Source of the DNA: Streblospio benedicti
Lineage: Eukaryota; Annelida; Polychaeta; Spionida; Spionidae
Direction: 5' to 3'
NCBI GenBank assembly: GCA_019095985.1
Contig: CM032666.1
Coordinates: 38,938,154 to 39,002,153, forward strand
Length of the DNA stretch: 64,000 nucleotides
Below the pieces are notes generated by a model that ran no database searches, was not told the origin of the DNA, and saw only the letters and a list, made by a program, of their open reading frames with translations. Made by a program: the position numbers and the translations under genes. Positions 22,044 to 37,000 of the stretch are shown one piece after another. How positions within the stretch are numbered: the first letter of the stretch is position 1; every line of letters starts with the position of its first letter.

Positions 22044-25000
22044 CTATAAAAGCGGCTGCTGCTGCTGCTGTACGGGGGGAGTGAACGATGTGGGGGGAGC
22101 CTGCATGGGGGGTGGGGAGCTGTACATGGTGGCAGGGGGAGCCATTGCGTACTGTGGTGGTGGCTGACTTTGCGGATGACCATTCGAGGATGGAGATCTG
22201 AAAAAGTCATGATCAGATATATAATATACATGCTTAGATATATTGTCATTAATGGACTTGGGTGTAGGTACTCACATAGAGGATTCTATCTACTGTGTTT
22301 TGAGTCTTGGCAGTGACTGTGTTATATATAGCAGTATATATGTGGAAAAAGAATTTCCTATGCCTTAAGTGATAATAAAGCGTTTAAGTTGAATATGATG
22401 ATCGCATTATTCTGTTGAATGAAATTTAAAACCATGATTGTCAAGTAAAAGTTAAGGTTCTCCCTACAATCATTCCGATTTGACCTGGACATGAAATTAA
22501 CTATGAATCAAAAGATTTCTATTTGAAGTCATGCAAAATAAATCAACCTTGAAGATTAAAAGTATAAAAACAAAGAATAAAATAAATTGCTTATACAAAC
22601 ACAAAACTTACGGAATCTGACCTTTAAAAGATGAAGAGCCTATTTCCTATATAAAATTCCTCATTTCTTCACTGACAAATATAAAAAACCTTTCATACCA
22701 GAATGTCTAACTCACTTACAGTATGTCTTGAAAGAATATCAGTTACCACATCTACTTGCACTTTATCCTATAACTTATCATATTCAGGGTCAAGATTAAC
22801 CACTGGTCCATTCCAATTTGCCTACAGGTATATAATATACTATATAGAGTTTATGCAAGGAGGACGAGTACATCGTTTTTGAGGATGTGTAGATTATCGA
22901 GTGCTACTCATCCTGCTGACAAGCAGCACATTTTCACCTAATCCTGACCCTGAATATTAAATCATTTCAAATTCAAAGAATACAAACCATACACTTAAAG
23001 TTACAAATGGCTTAAAATAATACATGAAAAAAACACACAGAAAACAAATTATACTGTTCTAAAAGTGACCTGACTGCTTTGGCCCTCTTACACTTAAAAC
23101 AGAAACTCTGTTGCCCTTACTTCCTCGTAAATTTGCTGTACCAAAACATCACTTTCAAAAAGCCTTATCATTGAATCATTCAATAAAGTTAAAGAAGGCA
23201 ATATCATATTTAGGGTGCCGCTGATGTTTATTTTTCGACTATTGCATTCATAGAACGCAGGTCAACTACAGTAGTTTTTTTTAAGTTCAGATGCAAAATT
23301 ACTTACGCAGTGTACTGCTGTGATGTGACCTGTGGTGGTGAGAAGGCCCCGGCCTGCTGCTGGGGAGGCGCCGGCCCCGCCATGGTACTGGGAGGAGGGG
23401 CCATGGCACCTGGTGGGAGGGCACCAGGGGGTAGGGCGCCGGGTGGATGCATCATCATGCCACCCGCCCCTGGTGCAGGTGGCATCGCACCACCGTTGTA
23501 CATCTAAAACACAGTATACAGATTTTAACCTAACCCGTCTAATTGGGACAAGCATATGTAAAATTGGATATGATGATGATGTCTATCATATCAGATGATG
23601 TATTACCCTATCTGATGGTGGTGGCCAGTAGCCTTGCTGCTGGCCCAAAGACACAATGGACGTAGAATTTCATAATGATAACGATGTCCGAATGAGTTTA
23701 CTGTACAATTACGGGTATTCCTACCGGTGGAGGTGGTTGCATGTAGCCCTGCTGCTGGGGCAGCTTGGGCACCCCTCCGTAGCCGTATCCCGGCAGCTCC
23801 TTCATCAGGTTGTGGTACATCTGCAGTGAGTCCATCAGCTTCGTGTTGAGCTCCATCAGCTCCATGTGCTTCCTGCATACAAAAGAGACTTGAGGCTTCA
23901 AGAGAATAAATTTACATGGATGTGCCATACACTTGTTTTCATATGAATAGGAATCATGGGAAAGAAATAGACAAACAAACCAAGCACGTGGCTGTTTTGC
24001 ACATGTATGACGCTTTTTCGCTGTCTCATATGAAATATTTATGTACAATCGTACAAGGTGTCTCAAAATAGTTACAACTATTTTTACCCACGTGGTGCAG
24101 TCTCAATCAACCAAAGCTCTGAGATGCTACTGTGTGGCAGAAAGAAATGATAAAGACTGATGCTGTTTGTCTATTTTTTTCCCAGAATGCAATTGTTTGT
24201 AGCCACCTGCTGGTTTTAGACAGGAACTACGATTGCACCTTAAATATTTCTATTAGTAAATAAGTGTATACGATCTTGACACGTTCAAAAGATGTAATAA
24301 CTATGATTCTCTATAACACAGCTATTACAGTGTCTGTCATCCAGAGTCACAAGTCAACTTGTAGAAAGTTTACAATGATCAATCCTTTAGCAGATTAAGT
24401 ACTAAATGATGCACCTGTTGCATCCTAGAATAAAGCCTAAAATAAGCTAAAATAAGCTAAAATTTACAATGAATGTCTGATTCACTCTTTCTGTGATGGA
24501 TTAAATTCAGAGCAGACATCCTCCATATCAGTCATTTTCAGCTTATTTTAGGCTATATTCTACAATGCAATAGCAAGCATCGACAAAACTAAACCACGGC
24601 CGCAAATGATTAAGCCGCCAACCAACCTATCGATCTTCTCGAGTTCGGTGTCTATGAGCGGGCCCATGGCCTTGCACTGCTCCTCCAGACTGAGCATCTC
24701 CGGCTGGTCCGGAGTCACCTCTCCCGTTGGGTCGGCGTTTTGCAGCATGTTCAGGCACTCATCGATTTTGTTCTGGAAATATCATCATTGCAGAATTTGA
24801 ACCGCAATTGTTCTTCAGGGTCAGTAGTTTGCACTCATCTCAATTAGAGAGTAGAAATTTGCCTATTTTTTAAGCAGAATGAGAGGTTTTCATGAAAAGC
24901 TGAAGTATATTACCGACTATAACTCATCCTGCTGATGAGAACATGTAGCACTTTCACACCTAATCCTGACCCTGGTTCTTGAGTTTTAACGACTAGTTTT

Positions 25001-28000
25001 ACATAAAAGTGTCAGCTTTAATTATTCATCACATGCATGTGTAGTTTATAAGTTTATATGGTATATTACATAAAATATTTAAGGTTCCGACATCTCACCT
25101 CATCAATTTCTACCACTTCAGGAACAGGCTCAACTTCCTTCACTTCGACTTCCTCGTTAAACTGAACAGATTTCTTCTCTTTAGCTAAGATAAAAGGTTT
25201 TATAACTTTATTAAAAATGAAATGCATATTATATACAAAGCCTATTAGACATATACAGTATCGAGAACTATTCAATTTATTAAGAATTAGCATTACGAAC
25301 AGTTTCATGGTAAAATATTTGTGCATACATGTATGGATACATCAATGTACATGTAATATCATCAGGAACCTCATCTTTATTATTCACCAAGATGGATAAT
25401 CAACTAATTCCTGACTGGAAGTTTTGAACAAGACCTGGTACTTCAAATTACATAAAATCCTGTCTTAATTAAATGATAATGATATGATCATAAGTGCAGG
25501 TCAACTTAATAACGAAAAGATCAAATACCATTTGGATAACAAACAATACACAAAATTAGCTGTTGCTTACATAATTAGAAAAGAAATTGCATTAGATNNN
25601 NNNNNNNNNNNNNNNNNNNNNNNNNNNNNNNNNNNNNNNNNNNNNNNNNNNNNNNNNNNNNNNNNNNNNNNNNNNNNNNNNNNNNNNNNNNNNNNNNGAA
25701 TCATGGGAAATAAATAGACAAACAAACCAAGCGCTGGTGGATGTTTTGCACATATGCATGAAGCTTTTTCGCTGTCTCATATGAAATATTTATGTACAAT
25801 CGTACAAGGTGTCTCAAAATAGTTACAACAATTTTACCCACGTGGCGCAGTCTCAATCAACCAAAGCTCTGAGATGCTACTGTGTGGCAGAAAGAAATGA
25901 TAAAGACTGATGCTGTTTGTCTATTTTTTTTTCCCAGAATGCAATTGTTTGTAGCCACCTGCTGGTTTTAGACAGGAACCACGATCGCACCCCAAATATT
26001 TCTATTAGCAAATAAGTGTATACGATCTTAACACGCTCAAAAGCTGTAATAACTATGATTCTCTATAACACAGCTATTACAGTGTCTGTCGTCCAGAGTC
26101 ACAAGTCAACTTGTAGAAAGTTTACAATGATCAATCCTTTAGCAGATTAATACTAAATGATGCACCTGTTGCATCCTAGAATAAAAGCCTAAAATAAGCT
26201 AAAATTTACAATGAATGTCTGCAGAGTTGCCAACCTCAAATTTTGAAATTTCTGAATCTTAAGTTCAATAATCCTCCATAGTGTCTATTGACACCATAAT
26301 GATAGTCTGCATGTAGAGTTGGAAGAGCACTCAGTATGTGCAAATGAACATTACCTTAAAAGCTCAGGCGTGTACAACAATAATAATAATGCATCTTATG
26401 ACATGTTCGTATGCACCTATTTTCACCATATCCATGTGTTCTTTTTGCACTGATGCTCCTCAATGACAATGTCGTATCTCCCATTATGTTTGATACTAAA
26501 ATCATCCAATATCGGACGGCGTTTTTCTATGCAGTGATATCATCGTATTTTTTTTAAACTCCTCATTGTAATTTGCAACCGTTATGGAGTTCACCAAAAT
26601 TCATTTATTTTCAATAATTCTAGATAAGTTTTACTTTTATCGTTGATTTTTTGTGGTGCAGGTGCATTGTGCATTTTCATGAAAATCGGAATCTGTCAGT
26701 CTCAATCATTGGCTGACTACCACATGATGATTACATGCACTTTGCTGATCGAGACCCTGGCTGTTACGACGCGTCATTTAAATCGACTGCATTTTTTGCA
26801 CCGGTAAAAGCCTGTTTACAGCGTGGTTCAATTATTCATTCACATGCATGTGTCAAAAACAGTTTTTTAAGAAAAAAATACATTATTTTAAAATATTTGG
26901 GTAAATTTCCACTGAATTTTTGGAATAAAAAGTCGCTTATAGACTCCTAAATGACAGTCAAATTCGAATGATTCGAGAAATTTGGGCAAATAGCAACTCT
27001 GTGTCTGATTCACTCTTTTGCGCTATGGATTAAATTCAGAGCAGACATCCCTCCATATCAGTCATTTTCAGCTTATTTTAGGCTATATTCTACAATGCAA
27101 TCCAAGCATCGACAAAACTAAACCACGGCAGAAAATGATTAAGCCGCCAAACCAACCTATCGTTTCTTCTCGTGAGTTCGGTGTCTAAAGGGCCCATGGC
27201 CTTGCACTGCTCACCCAGACTGAGCATCTCCGGCTGGTCCGAGTCACCTCTCTCCCGTTGGGTCGGCGTTTTGCAGCATGTTCAGGCACTCATCGATTTT
27301 GTTCTGGAAATATCATCATTGCAGAATTTGAACCGCAATTGTTCTTCAGGGTCAGTAGTTTGCACTCATCTCAATTAGAGTAGAAATTTGCCTATTTTTT
27401 TAAGCAGAATGAGAGGTTTTCATGAAAAGCCTGAAGTATATTACCGACTATAACTCATCCTGCTGATGAGAACATGTAGCACTTTCACACCTAATCCTGA
27501 CCCTGGTTCTTGAGTTTTAACGACTAGTTTTACATAAAAGTGTCAGCTTTAAATTATTCATCACATGCATGTGTAGTTTATAAGTTTATATGGTATATTA
27601 CATAAAATATTTAAGGTTCCGACATCTCACCTCATCAATTTCTACCACTTCAGGAACAGGCTCAACTTCCTTCACTTCGACTTCCTCGTTAAACTGAACA
27701 GATTTCTTCTCTTTAGCTAAGATAAAAGGTTTCATAACTTGATTAAAAATGGAATGCATATTATATACAAAGCCTATTAGACATACACAGTATCGAGAAC
27801 TATTCAATTTATTAAGAATTAGCATTACAAACAGTTTCATGGTAAAATATTTGTGCATACATGTATGGATACATCAATGTACATGTAATATCATCAGGAA
27901 CCTCATCTTTATTATTCACCAAGATGGATAATCAACTAATACCTGACTGGAAGTTTTGAACAACACCTGGTACTTCAAATTACATAAAATCCTGTCTTAA

Positions 28001-31000
28001 TTAAATGATAATGATATGATCATAAGTGCAGGTCAACTTAATAACGAAAGATCAAATACCAATTGGATAACAAACAATACACAAAATTAGCTGCTGCTTA
28101 CATAATTAGAAAGAAATTGCATTAGATTTGAAGAATCTTATAAGAATAACAAAATTGAAACACACTTTCTAGTAAATAGACACTAGGCACCAGCTCACAC
28201 ACAATGAATTAAACTTATATATGATATACATCTATAATAAAGCTATAAATTGCTAATCAATCCAAGTAAACAATTCTAAAATAAAAAAGATGGAGAATGG
28301 AATTCACCCTTTCATAGGCTCATAGGCTATTTAAAATAATGACACAGATGTAGCCTTCTGCATAACCTACTTTCTATAGACAATTCAGAGTAGACTACAC
28401 TATAATATATATATATTTAAAAAGATGCATTCCAGTCTCAGAATACCTGAGCCAGAACCTGCAAGCCATATCAGTGCCCTAAATAAAGGATCTTGAAAGA
28501 AATGCAAAATCATTTTAAAAGCAAGATCTACAACAAAGCCAGTGCCTAATTAATTGGTCATCTCATCTTTACTAGCTTCAAGCATGAGCATTAGATCACA
28601 AGGCATAACCCTGGATTAAAAATTCCTGAATCTAATCAGGACTATGGATCCTTTTTACATCCACATTGTTTTTTTCTAGATTTTTTTTTCACTGGAAAAC
28701 GTATAAAATGGGTAGAGAAAGTCAAGAAACAATGGAAAAAAAAAAACGTTTGGCAAGTAGAAATTTACGTATGCCCCCGTGTTTGTGTACATTTTTGTGG
28801 TGATGTAACAATAAAACTCGTACAGAATTCAAAATGTCACCTGTGTGACATTAGTCCATGGAGCATGAAAGGTTTAAAAAGGAAGAACTCTCACCGATCT
28901 CAGCTTCAACATCAACAGAAAGATCTGCGGTACAAAAGTTTGCTGGAAATAGTCCCTCGCCACGCCACGTTGAGCCCTTCCACCAGTTAGTGTCGCTGTC
29001 ATCAAGGATACTGATCACCTCACCAGCCTTGAACGTCAACTCATTGTCTTCTGCTGCTTCAAAGTCGTAGAGAGCTCGCACCTGTGAGTGAAGGATATGT
29101 CATAAAAAGTTGTTCTGCATAAATCTTCATGAACAAATCAGATGAAGAGACTTTGATGCTTCATATGATAAAAAAAATAGAAAAGTGATCAATTATAATT
29201 TGGAACTATTTTCTTTGGAATTTACTAATTGTAATTAGCTTTACACCATCACATGCCTAAACTTACATATGAACAAAACAGTTTATTGGACCCGTTGATT
29301 ACAACATTTAATCTTGAAATACAAAACTGTGGACGGGAAGTAGAAATCTTGTCTTTTATTGGAAACTTTCCTCAAAGTATATTAAAAGATTTTAAGCAGT
29401 AATGCATCTAGGATTTAGCAAAAGCGAGTAAAAGTACTACCTTGTCAAAAAAAAGGGAGTACAACCATAGCCAAATGTAAGAACAAAAAAAATAAGTGGA
29501 TGGAAAATTTTGTTAATTTTGTAATATGAAGTAAACCAAAGAAACAATACTAGTATTTCAAAAACAGCTTTATTGAAACGTAAAACAAAGAAACAATATG
29601 ACTGTGAAACAATAAATGATTTTACATTGATAAACAGCACAAGACGCCAGTATAAACCTAAGTAGTCCAACGAGTAAAAATATTTAGTATATTTTTATTC
29701 TACTATGATCTATACAAGCCTACAAAGTGATGTGACTACGTAACATTTGGTTTTGTGTGTAACAGCTGAAACTAACCATTTCTTGTTAATATCTTAACCA
29801 AGGTTTATACGAAGTTAAAGAATTTTTAGTGACCACATTAGGGGACAAACATTTGAGATTCAAACTTTCTGCATTATTGTTGTTACCTTCTAATCAATGT
29901 CATACTTAGATGTTTGGTACATGTCCATCTAACAATTCAAAGTTTGTGTACTGAAAACCATAGCGCTACAGTTCCATTTCAGTTCTCAGCATATACAGCC
30001 CGTACAAAATTAAATCTTTATTATAGTATTGTGACCTACCCGCTATTTTAACTGAGTAGTATAATATCTACTACTACTATTAATCAGATATCTTAACTCA
30101 CGAGCCCCCAGATGGACACACCATCATAAATTTCATAGCAATTACATAGGTAGGTTGGTCTCATTTTATATCCAGGAATATGATCCCGAGTCTTTGAATA
30201 AGTGTTATTTCACTGACAGTATTAACTATGATTAATATCTTATTTTTTAAATAGTTTAGTTTAATATATTTATTTTATGTATTTCTTATTTATTTCTAAA
30301 ACTACTTGTTAGAATTTAATTACTATTCTTTACATAAGACTAGGATATAATAAAAGCTATTTAACTTTATAGTGAATACTAGATGACAATGAAGAGATTT
30401 ATAGTAACTTTATTTATATGAATTTCAATCACATGAAAAATATGTAATTAAGGATACATGTTAATTCCTTGAGTCAATTGTACTACAAATTTTATTATAT
30501 TGCAACTAGTTTATCAAAATTATCTAATAGGAATATCACAGTGGACGCTAATATCAACTATTTGTTTTGTATTAAACTTTACATATACTTCTATTACTAG
30601 TAAAGTTAAGTAATTTCAAACCCTATTTTAAATAGGCATCTAAAAAGACAAAACTTTACTAACTTACAAGTGAATCCACAATGCAAACAGTCAGATTTTA
30701 TCACTCGTAAACGTTCATTAATAAGTATCAATCTGAGAGAGGTTATACATAATTAAAATGTTCTAATCAATCCCAGATACTGACTATGAAATAAATATCG
30801 ATTAAAGTAACTAGACTTTGTAATCCAAGAATTGTCAATGAAAATATCAAAGACAACTCAAAGATAGCAAAAATTTTATCTTACCAATGAACTATTACCG
30901 GACAGACCAAAGTAATTACGGTATACGTAAAACTAGACGTACTAATTACCTTAGCCTGTGTTTCAATATATTTCAGTTCATTACTATTAACAACGCCTAA

Positions 31001-34000
31001 TCTCTGATAGAAACTTGAATAACAACGGAACACGAAGTGTACTCTTCGAAATCTGTTAACCAACTGACAACACTTTCAAATTTGTTGATTATGTCGTCAT
31101 TAAAGCGTCCAACGTTTACATTATCGACGCAAGTGATGAATGACTGCGTATGCAAGTGAATAACTACGTAACCTCGTTCTGGTATAACAATATGGTTGTC
31201 AGTATTCTAAAATCAGTACATTTGTTGGAATAATAATAACATTATGTCAATATACAAGGCTTTCCGCTATCTATTTAGCTTGTACAGGATAATGTTGGTC
31301 GAACTCCTAGTAATGAGGTTAATAGACTAATGTTGATGCATATGATAAGCCGGTAAATTATTAGCGAGTTGTCACGAGTTGTGACACGTGTTGAAAATGG
31401 GTCTGGGACCACGAGGTCACAGTATTTACTAATATATTCTCTCGGTCTCTCTCTTCTATGGCAAGCAAGCTCCTACCCACAATATTGACATAGCTGAAGA
31501 CACATCTTCCATTTGACTATATCAAGTGGCCCAGACGGGACTCGAACTCACGACCCCAAGGTTGTGAGACCAGAATGATACCATCATCCCAAGCAGCGGG
31601 CTGTTAAAAGGCTACACGGACGAACCGTTGTCTCTGTAGCCCCCAGCCTACATACTTGGTCAATTATCATCTCAACCCGGAGGTCATGGGTTAGTGATGT
31701 CCCTTGAGGGACAATTTTACGCACGATTGTGCACAGAAAAGTCCCTCGGATTATCACCGTTTTTCACATATAAACAGAGGGGTCATGCTGCCGGGATTTA
31801 GACTAGTGACAACAAAAACGCCTTACCTTGACATTTCAATGTAAATTTTGTGGAAATGAAGCAGGGTTTTCATAATATTAACGCATCATTTGTAAGAATA
31901 TATATCTGCAAAATTCAGGCTCAAAATACTCTAATTTGGACAAAAATTACACCAACAAGTTCTATGCCATCTTGAATGGGGATCTCTTTTCTTTTCATTG
32001 AAAACGAGTTTGATATATTTTTCTATGACGTCATTAGGAAAAACCCACTTAATATTCATTACTCCAAATAAGGACATCAGCATTCAGCCTCTATCATATC
32101 GTGCGTAGTGGCTACAAATACATATTGTATCTTTTTTCATAAAGGCTACTCTTGATCGACCGCCACTTCTAATTCCGTGTTTGGAACAATTACAGCGCGT
32201 GATAAAGGCTATTACCACACGAGCCCATTGGTGGCTTTTTCAGGTTTGTTTTGTTTGTTAAAATATACGCACCGGTGATAAAAAATGCGATCTGTATGGT
32301 AGAAAAAGCGTACACAGATACTCAAGGCAAATGAAAAAGGAGTACCCATTGGGCAAAACCGAGTAAAATATACGCAAAAACGCGGCCTAGATGCATCACT
32401 GATTTTAAGATAATGGTTTTAAATAACAGTCTAAAATACGGACCTTTCGTCGCTCTTGTTTGGCAGTAGACGAATATGATGCACCACTTGTTCCTGGTGC
32501 AGAAAATGAAGGGTACAGAGAAGTTTTCCCGCCACCAGATTTTTTCTTTTCCTCTTCCTCTAGTGACAGGGCGATTGCTATAAAAAAATGAATAATTGAG
32601 TAACATGTCTGATTGATTCACAACACATATCCTAAGTTTATCCTTGCATATGATTGTATTCAATTGAACGCACATCCACAAATTTTTTAAGTATCAAAGC
32701 AGGGCGCTTAACCCCTTGGACGCCATTTGTCGACAAAAGTTGACACACGTAAATTACTTCTTAGTTCTATACGCCAACAGTCGACAAAAGTCTACAGACT
32801 CACTCAAAAAACAATTCGAGTTTGACTGCTATATTCGTAGGTAAATACTCGTGGTTCTAGACTCAAATTCCGGTGTGTCAACAACAACAACTTACCTTGA
32901 CGTTTCAATGTATTTCTAGAAGGAAATAAGCAGCATAGTGTTAATATTTTAATTCTATTCGTGACAACGAATATTTGACAACCTAGCACGCATTTTCTGC
33001 TTCAATTTTGAGTCCTGAAATACTTATTTGCGTTCGCAAAAGCATAGCTTGTCATACATCTCTGGAAACCTGGAGAAACCAGCTTTGCTTTGAGACCCAA
33101 CATGAAATGTGAAACTAGACTTCAAGGTCATATCACGACATCGAATTTTCAGCCTTGAAAGGCGGTATTCTTAGGTTCATTCCCGGAAATTGGTCCAAAT
33201 CAGTAAAATCTGCCATGCTGTGACGAAATAGAAATTTTTGAAGAATTATCATATTATTCGTCAGCCATGCCTCATCTTATTGTATCTTGGACACCGGATC
33301 ACAAATAAAGCGTTTGGCAAACTACCCAATAAGTGTAGACGTCGGATATCTAGTATTTCTATCAAAACGGATGATGTTTTTGTCGGGTTGTCGAGTGGTG
33401 CCTGTCAAAACTTCACGCCGATGCAGAAATCAAGGTTTGAACAGATTTTTGGTCCGTAATATAGTAAGTAAAAATATATTATTATATAATATGGCTTGTT
33501 TATGTTGTTTTACGTGTTTATCCAGGATAAAACATCACTGCAATTAAAATTTGTACTGATATTATGACATTTAAAATCACCCGCAGAAGTTGTCAAATGA
33601 ATGGGCAATTACTCGAAATTGACAAAAATGTTACTTGATGCTGTATGTAACTTTATTTATAATGGTGAAAATAAGAAACTAGACCGTCTCCTGAATGTGT
33701 AGTGTAAATGTGAAAATGTTCTGATGAAAAACGTAAGAACTACAAAGGATCATATTTCGACTGTGACAATTGAAGCCCCCCACTGTGAATAACACGTCAC
33801 GCAAAATACGTGTCTAGCACTCAGGGGGTATCATAGTGAATTTACTTCCGGCTTCGAGAGGGTTAAAGTGCTAGTCAGCTACTTAGGTACACCTACAATT
33901 TACTCGTCTTGCCCAAAAATTGAATAATTTCTATTTGTCAATACGAGTATATGAGTGCTTAATCTGACACTGCGGAAACGTTGAGAATATTACAATACCT

Positions 34001-37000
34001 TTTGCAATATCATCTTCTTCCTGTTGACTAGACACAACATTTGGATCTTTGCAGGCCACAGTTGCTGCTGGAGGTTTAGGTGATGGTCCATCCCCTTGAA
34101 ACTCCACACCTTCCTTTACCAAGCCGTTATACAGCGTTGGAATCATACTGAAAGCAGAGATGTTAAACAAACAACTTTATTTATCGAACAGTAGCGTCAC
34201 TTTTTTTTAAAAAATCAGCAGCAGTTTTATTCCCAGATTTTATGTGAATTCTAAAATATTTATGTTTAAAATGGAATGCATAAAACGTTTGTTACTTTCA
34301 CTCTTGAAACTTTCCCTTACCTTGTCACGTCAATTTTTTTTTCAGTTTTCAAATTCTTACAAGTAATTAATCAATTTTGTAAATGATCATTGATTGTAGT
34401 GAACAAACTTACTCTAAAGCAGGATCCGATTTGAAATCTGCTTCAGACCATTTTTTTATCATTTGTTTTAATTGAGCTGCAACTTTGGGATGTGCCTATA
34501 AAACAAACGAGTTACTACATAAATTAAAGTTTGCTTTCATCTCAATTCTCACAAACGATACTACATGTAACAATACAGAAATTATTGTTTGCTAATTGTG
34601 TAAGCAATTTAAATCTACTTCTGACTTCTCCCATGGACATCCTAATACGTTCTTACCTTTCCTCCAATCAAAGTTCTAACTTCAGAAACAAAATCTCTCG
34701 ATGCAATTTCAAGATGGAATGGGCGTCCACAGTTGTTAACTGCAGCATCTAACAACTTCAAAAGAAACAAATAAATGTCATTGAAATCTGTATCATAATG
34801 ACATTACAACTATACAAACAATCAATTACACGAATTAAATATTTCTTTATTAGTTTTCAAATGTAACAAGCGAGACCTAACGATGTCTGGACCTGCGTCG
34901 CGTGTGTAACAGGAATGTTTATATGAATATAACATTCACATCGACATATGTACGTATATGAAGTTCTTGTTATAAACCAAGTTTCATTTCTGTATGATGA
35001 GTAGTTTAAGAGGAGTAGCAGAGACAAGCTATTAGTAAGGAGGTAAAATATTCCTCAGTTCAAAGAGGCATAACTGCTATAAAAATTGTAGAATATAATA
35101 TCCCGGCTAAAAAGAAGCACAAAATTTCTAAGTTCAAAGAGGCATAACTACCATAGATAGATAAATGCACATGTTAGCTACTCACTGCTAAAAGTCTCCA
35201 AAAATCACCCCTTCAATAGATGAGATACAGTAATCAAAAGAAATATGATATTTGTACATAATGTACACTGCTTGTAGTCACAAATTGGGAATAGGGGAAT
35301 TTCTAAGTTCAAAGAGCCATAACTCCCATAAAAATTTGAGTATCAAAAATCCCCGTGAATATGCACATCTACATATAATGTTCTTGCTGTATACCAAGTT
35401 TCATTGCTGTATGTTGAGTCTTTTAGGAGGAGTAGTGGAGCCAAGCTATTAGTATAAGATGCACACATTTTCTAAGTTCAAATAGGCATAACTCACATAA
35501 AAATTTGAGAATCAAAAAACCCTGTTAATATGCACATCTACATAGGATGTTCTTGCTACATATACCAAGTTTCATTGCTGTATATTGAGTCGTTTAGGAG
35601 TAGCGGAGACAAGCTATTAGTATGAGGCACAAAATTTATAAGTTCAAAGAGGCATGACTCCCATAAAAATTTGAGGATCAAAAATCCCTGTTAATATGCA
35701 CATCTACATATGATGTTCTTGCTATATACCAAGTTGCATTGCTGTATGTTGAGTCGTTTAGGAGGAGTAGCGGAGACAAGCTTTTACTACGGACTACTAT
35801 GGACGGACGGAGTGACCCGGTTCCTAGACCTGCTCTACCATTGGCGACGCAGGTAAAAATTAAGTTGAAAAGTTATTACTTACTGTGCAAGCTTGCATGG
35901 CAACATGTGGAATTCTGTGGTTCAACCTTTTTACTATAGATTTCAAGCAATCCCTTGCTCTGAAAAAATAATATAAAAGAACTTCATTCAAAGAAATGTA
36001 AACAAACACTGAATTAAGTATCGAAGGCACATCTTATTGCTCTTATTTTTTGTACGGAGAAAGGATAAATATTAGTCTTAAGACACACAACTTCATATAA
36101 GACCTCTGTACTTTCAGGTAGATGCGGGAGTCATCATTCCAACACGCATCTTTAGACCAACACGTCATAAAATGACGTGTGTCTGTACTCCATCCTGTCG
36201 TGTCCGTGGTTGAATGACGACAACCACATCTACACTATATATACACATGGATCGAAAGTCATTCATGTGCATTTAGATTTCATTCCTGCTATGAACCTGT
36301 CGTGATAAATATAAATCACAGGGTCAGGATTAGGTGGAAAAGTGTTACTTGTCAGCAGGACGAGTAACCCACAAATATCTACTCGTCCTGCAAAAAATGT
36401 ACTTATCCTCTTTGTACAAACTCTATATCTGTATGACAAATTATTTAGAATTGCTCCTCGTCAAAAGGATGAGTTTCTAAAAATTAGCACTCGTCCTCCA
36501 CTAGCTTTTACTAGTCAATACCAGCGGACGAGTGGCTAATCCTGACCCTGAATTATGTTCTTCAATCAATAATATTATTCACTGCCATGCTGATCATAAC
36601 AACTTAAAAATGTAAAATAAATTTTTTAAAACAGACACACATAATAGCAAATGAACTAATATTCTTTAAATGTTGAATTTTTTTAATTATTATTTCCCTA
36701 GACCATGTGCTAAATAATTTCTTTGAATATAAATAGTCTTGTTACCCATTTGGCGTTCGTCCAACTTTGTCACATATGTCCATTATAATACCCCAATCTT
36801 CTGTCGTATTCATCTCACTAGTCGCTTTTTTCTGTAAATATAAAATAATAATTTGGTAATGGTAAACCAAATATATCACTATTATAATCATTCATTATCA
36901 AAAATAAGATGAATATTTCAATAAGAACACAAAAATTGACTGATGAATTTGAAAACTTGACATGACATTCAATGTATCTTCAATTCATCAATTTGAACCA

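Larger units (their letters stand above)
23948..25597. repeat. Duplicated segment, copy 1 (STAM exons 9 and 10)
   Basis: This segment is nearly identical to 25698-28127. Its right end is exactly the gap edge, while the matching point in copy 2 lies inside unique sequence. Both coding exons here are in frame and are the ones used in the STAM model. Confidence 0.9.
25698..28127. repeat. Duplicated segment, copy 2 (STAM exons 9 and 10 again)
   Basis: It corresponds to 23948-25597 with scattered substitutions and small indels, plus one 780-bp insertion (26222-27001). Its left end abuts the gap. It continues rightward into unique sequence leading to STAM exon 8. Confidence 0.9.

Noticed and set aside
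31528-31601. A functional tRNA gene
   Set aside because: The B box and acceptor stem are present but the D and anticodon arms do not fold well; a SINE head is likelier.
34920-35800. A CRISPR-like array
   Set aside because: The repeats are about 170 bp, diverged, and lack unique spacers, in a eukaryotic intron.
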